DNA of 9,021 bases, from the NCBI GenBank assembly GCA_020850025.1, contig JADZFI010000168.1, positions 1-9,021 on the forward strand. Direction: 5' to 3'. The DNA is from Saprospiraceae bacterium. Lineage in GTDB: Bacteria > Bacteroidota > Bacteroidia > Chitinophagales > Saprospiraceae. Below the pieces are notes generated by a model. The model searched no databases and had not been told where the DNA came from. It saw only the letters and a program-made list of their open reading frames with translations. Positions within the stretch are counted from its first letter, which is position 1, and each line of letters begins with the position of its first letter. Shown here in pieces: positions 6,820 to 9,021 of the stretch. The translations under genes were made by a program, and so were the position numbers.

Positions 6820-7734
6820 ATGAAAAACACCCCTTTCGCAGCCCTTCTGCTCCTGCTGCTCCTTTCTGCCTGCAAAAAAGACGACAACAACAGCGAAGCC
6901 AACATGCACTTCCGGTTCCGCTTCGATCCCAACCAGGCTCGCCTGAACAACATTGGGCTGCCCTCCACCATTCCAGCCGGCAATGCCGCTCAAACGCCGG
7001 AATTCCGGGAAATGAGCGTGCATTACATCGAACTGGCGCCCACGGCATTTACCCTGCTAGGGCAGGGCGCCATTGTGTACAAAGGCGAAGAAACCTCCAA
7101 AGGCGGCGAAACGGCGGTGGACTTCGATAAAGTAGCCAAAGGTGGCAACCAGGAAGTTTTCACCAAAGTGAGTCTGAAAAATGTACCCCCAGGCGCCTAC
7201 GAGTGGGTGCGCGCCAGTGTGACCTACCAAAATTACGATGTTCGGTTCAACATCAACAACCTGCCGGTGATCGGCAATCTGAACCAGCAAAAAGGAACTG
7301 TGGCTTCTTTCGTAGGCTTCAAAACCTATATCAGCACCGTGACGCCCCGCAGTAAAACCCTAACGGTGAACGACGATAAAAAACAGGGGTTTTGGGCCTT
7401 CGAAACCAACCTCAGCGCACCGTATGATGCCTACAACCAACTGAGTTCCGGAGAAGCGCCGGCAGGCGCCACCACCGTAGTGAATCCGCTGTTTGCCAGC
7501 AGCCCCATCCCGCCAGGCTCCTGTGTGGTAACCGGCAAATTTGCTACCCCGCTGGTGGTAACAGGCGCCGAAACAGAAGACATCACCGTTACGCTATCTT
7601 TCTCAATTAACCAGAGTTTTGAATGGGTAGACAATAACGGCAACGGTCAGCTGGACATTTACGCCGATGGCGTCACCCCATCAGAAAAGATCGTAGATAT
7701 GGGCCTTAGAGGTCTGATACCTGAGTGGGAGTAA
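6820..7734 (+). CDS. Lipoprotein of unknown function
   Basis: A 304-residue protein. I chose the ATG at 6820 because it starts directly at a lipoprotein signal peptide: MKNTPFAA, seven leucines, then the lipobox L-S-A-C with Cys18 as the lipidated residue. A GTG at 6796 in the same frame would put eight extra residues in front of the signal and is unlikely. KKDDNN after the cysteine is a polar tether, and surface exposure is possible in Bacteroidota. The rest is beta-rich with no membrane helix: FRFRFDP (residues 31-37), HYIELAP, VSLKNVPPGAYEW, VTYQNYDVRFNI. Near the C-terminus, D271-N-N-G-N-G-Q-L-D279 resembles a DxNxNGxxD calcium-binding loop. I cannot assign a family. The pattern of an N-terminal strand, an EFREMSVHYIEL segment and a V-P-P-G-A-Y turn is loosely like MbnP-type beta lipoproteins, but that is a guess. 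It is divergent from the NFU gene and has no clear terminator. Confidence 0.85.
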   Translation: MKNTPFAALLLLLLLSACKKDDNNSEANMHFRFRFDPNQARLNNIGLPSTIPAGNAAQTPEFREMSVHYIELAPTAFTLLGQGAIVYKGEETSKGGETAVDFDKVAKGGNQEVFTKVSLKNVPPGAYEWVRASVTYQNYDVRFNINNLPVIGNLNQQKGTVASFVGFKTYISTVTPRSKTLTVNDDKKQGFWAFETNLSAPYDAYNQLSSGEAPAGATTVVNPLFASSPIPPGSCVVTGKFATPLVVTGAETEDITVTLSFSINQSFEWVDNNGNGQLDIYADGVTPSEKIVDMGLRGLIPEWE

Positions 7735-7771
7735 GCGCTTCAAATGTCACATGCTGGCAAACGCATGGTCA

Positions 7772-7836
7772 TTCCGGAACGTTATATCTTAATCTTGCTA
7801 TCTTCGCGAGCTAAAAACTCACCTTTCCTTCCGGAA
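7772..7836. repeat. Two identical TTCCGGAA palindromes flanking a candidate promoter
   Basis: TTCCGGAA occurs at 7772-7779 and again at 7829-7836; the second extends to the 10-base palindrome CTTCCGGAAG (7828-7837). Their centres are 57 bases apart, on either side of the promoter-like box at 7799-7806. This is the layout of a paired operator for a dimeric regulator, but no regulator is in the window. Confidence 0.35.
7799..7806 (+). promoter_or_regulatory. Candidate -7 element of the protease gene
   Basis: TATCTTCG followed by CG has one mismatch to TAnnTTTG and predicts a leader of about 43 bases. No TTG lies at the expected distance upstream. The lipoprotein gene ends 121 bases before the protease start, so read-through is also possible. 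Confidence 0.3.
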
Positions 7837-7855
7837 GATCGTCCAAATTGTTGTT

Positions 7856-9021
7856 ATGAACGCTAAAAACGTACACACGTTACTGATTTGCTTTCTGTTT
7901 ATTCCTGCGCTGCAGGCCCAAAACACTTCTTTTTTCACCTCCATTCCTTCCGAAATTGTACTCCGGGCCGAAGGAGCCGGAAAAATTCACCTGCCCAAAC
8001 AATTCGAAGCATACGAACTCAACGAAGCCGGCCTGACTGCCGCACTGGAAAATGCCCCCTGGGAATTTACACCGGAAGCCGACCAACGCCAGTATACCAT
8101 TGATGTACCACTGGGCAACGGCAAGTCCGAAACGTTTTCCGTGTGGCGTGTAGCCATGCTCGACAATGAACTGGCCGCTGCATATCCCGAAATCCGGACG
8201 TATGCCGGCGTTTCACTTCAGGATTCGCGTCGCACCCTGCGTTTCAGCCTTACCCCTCGCGGTTTCAAAGCCATGGTGATGCACCCGGATATGAGTGCCT
8301 CTATGGTGAAACCGGTTTTCCCGGGCGCTTACAACCTCTACGTAGCTTACGATCACCTGGATATTCCGGAAGACCGTGTACCGGGTATGCGTAGCGGTTA
8401 TGCTCCGGATGGCAGCGTCTGGTTCACAGCTAAAGAAACCGGCCTGCCACAGGTTGTTGAAGAGCGCGGCCAGGAATTGCAACCGGTACGCCTGAAGGTG
8501 TTTCGCTATTGCGCAGCGGCAGTGGGCGAATTTACCCAGGACCACGGCGGCACCAAACCCCTGGGGCTGGCTGCAGTTACCGAATACACCAATTTCGTGA
8601 GCGCCGTTTTTGAGCGAGATATTGACATTCGTCTGCAACTGACCTTCGGAACACAGTATGTGATCTTTACGGATCCTAATACCGATCCTTATCCCATTCT
8701 GGCCAACGACGCCTGTATGTCGCAGAACCCCTCCGTGCTGAATGAATACACCAATATGAATTCTTACGACATCGGTCACGTATATATCCGCGGCGGCGGC
8801 GGTGTAGCAGGCGGCAATGCCTGTCTGGAAAGCAAAGGACGGGGCTGTTCTGCCGGTTCAGGACTAAACGATTACGGCGATTTCTTTCTGTTCGTGATAG
8901 GCCAGGAGGTTGGTCACCAACTTGGCGGCGGACACACCTGGAATATTTGTGGCGCAGGCAACGATCAGCGTATCGGACTAACTGCCTACGAACCGGGCAG
9001 CGGCAGCACCATTATGTCGTA
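7856..9021 (+). CDS. Secreted reprolysin-like (M12B-type) metalloprotease, N-terminal part, with altered zinc motif
   Basis: The frame from ATG 7856 is open to the right edge: 388 residues, no stop. Residues 1-21 are a signal peptide (LLICFLFIPALQA, cut before QN). Residues about 23-205 look like a propeptide (PSEIVLRAEGAGKIHLPKQF, then WRVAMLDNELAAAYPEIRTYAG). The protease domain starts near 212 (RLKVFRYCAAAVGEF) and continues with FERDIDIRLQL, a YDIGHVY segment and RGGGGVAGG. The zinc region reads GQEVGHQLGGGHTWN, with Gln350, Glu351, His354 and His360. The metzincin consensus is HExxHxxGxxH, so the first zinc ligand is Gln (codon CAG, 8903-8905). The catalytic Glu and the other two His are kept. 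GSGSTIMS near the edge, with Met387, is the expected Met-turn. Homologues usually continue with a T9SS tail, but that lies outside. Active-enzyme status is uncertain because of Gln350. No internal stop or frameshift is seen. Confidence 0.88.
   Translation, partial: MNAKNVHTLLICFLFIPALQAQNTSFFTSIPSEIVLRAEGAGKIHLPKQFEAYELNEAGLTAALENAPWEFTPEADQRQYTIDVPLGNGKSETFSVWRVAMLDNELAAAYPEIRTYAGVSLQDSRRTLRFSLTPRGFKAMVMHPDMSASMVKPVFPGAYNLYVAYDHLDIPEDRVPGMRSGYAPDGSVWFTAKETGLPQVVEERGQELQPVRLKVFRYCAAAVGEFTQDHGGTKPLGLAAVTEYTNFVSAVFERDIDIRLQLTFGTQYVIFTDPNTDPYPILANDACMSQNPSVLNEYTNMNSYDIGHVYIRGGGGVAGGNACLESKGRGCSAGSGLNDYGDFFLFVIGQEVGHQLGGGHTWNICGAGNDQRIGLTAYEPGSGSTIMS

Noticed and set aside
7749..7766. CATGC...GCATG as terminator of the lipoprotein gene
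   Set aside because: The stem is only 5 bp and no T-run follows on the plus strand.

Overview
The window looks like chromosomal DNA of a Bacteroidota bacterium, probably in or near Saprospiria (Saprospiraceae/Lewinellaceae-like) or Chitinophagia. The reasons are a type IX secretion (T9SS) sorting tail on a large secreted protein, a 2-oxo acid dehydrogenase E1 with alpha and beta subunits fused in one chain, start codons without Shine-Dalgarno sequences, TAnnTTTG-type -7 promoter elements, and a secreted M12B/reprolysin-like protease of the kind common in this phylum. The family-level placement is an inference.

Layout from left to right. Bases 1-548 (minus) are the N-terminal part of the cell-division membrane protein FtsX, which runs off the left edge. 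Bases 763-3606 (plus) encode a 947-residue secreted multidomain protein: signal peptide, a DSWGDGWNG-type beta domain, an Fn3-like domain, a duplicated pair of beta modules, a SprB-like repeat and a type A T9SS tail. Bases 3607-3842 separate two convergent genes and hold a cluster of strong inverted repeats, including an almost perfect 62-base palindrome. Bases 3843-5822 (minus) encode the fused E1 alpha/beta dehydrogenase, with a good promoter and a hairpin at the predicted mRNA 5' end. A strong intrinsic terminator at about 5928-5973 separates it from an NFU1-type Fe-S scaffold gene at 5995-6603 (minus). Bases 6820-7734 (plus) encode a lipoprotein of unknown function. Bases 7856 to the right edge (plus) are the first 388 residues of a secreted reprolysin-like metalloprotease. 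No intergenic gap exceeds 300 bases.

How the genes fit together. The clearest link is between the NFU-type Fe-S carrier and the E1 gene. NFU proteins supply the Fe-S clusters of lipoate synthase, and lipoate is the swinging arm of the E2 partner of this E1. The secreted protein, lipoprotein and protease belong to the cell-surface/secretome class. The sequence does not place them in one pathway.

I do not see a clearly new defence or mobile system. The items most worth checking are the protease, whose zinc motif reads QExxHxxGxxH with Gln in place of the first His, and the inverted-repeat cluster between the convergent genes.
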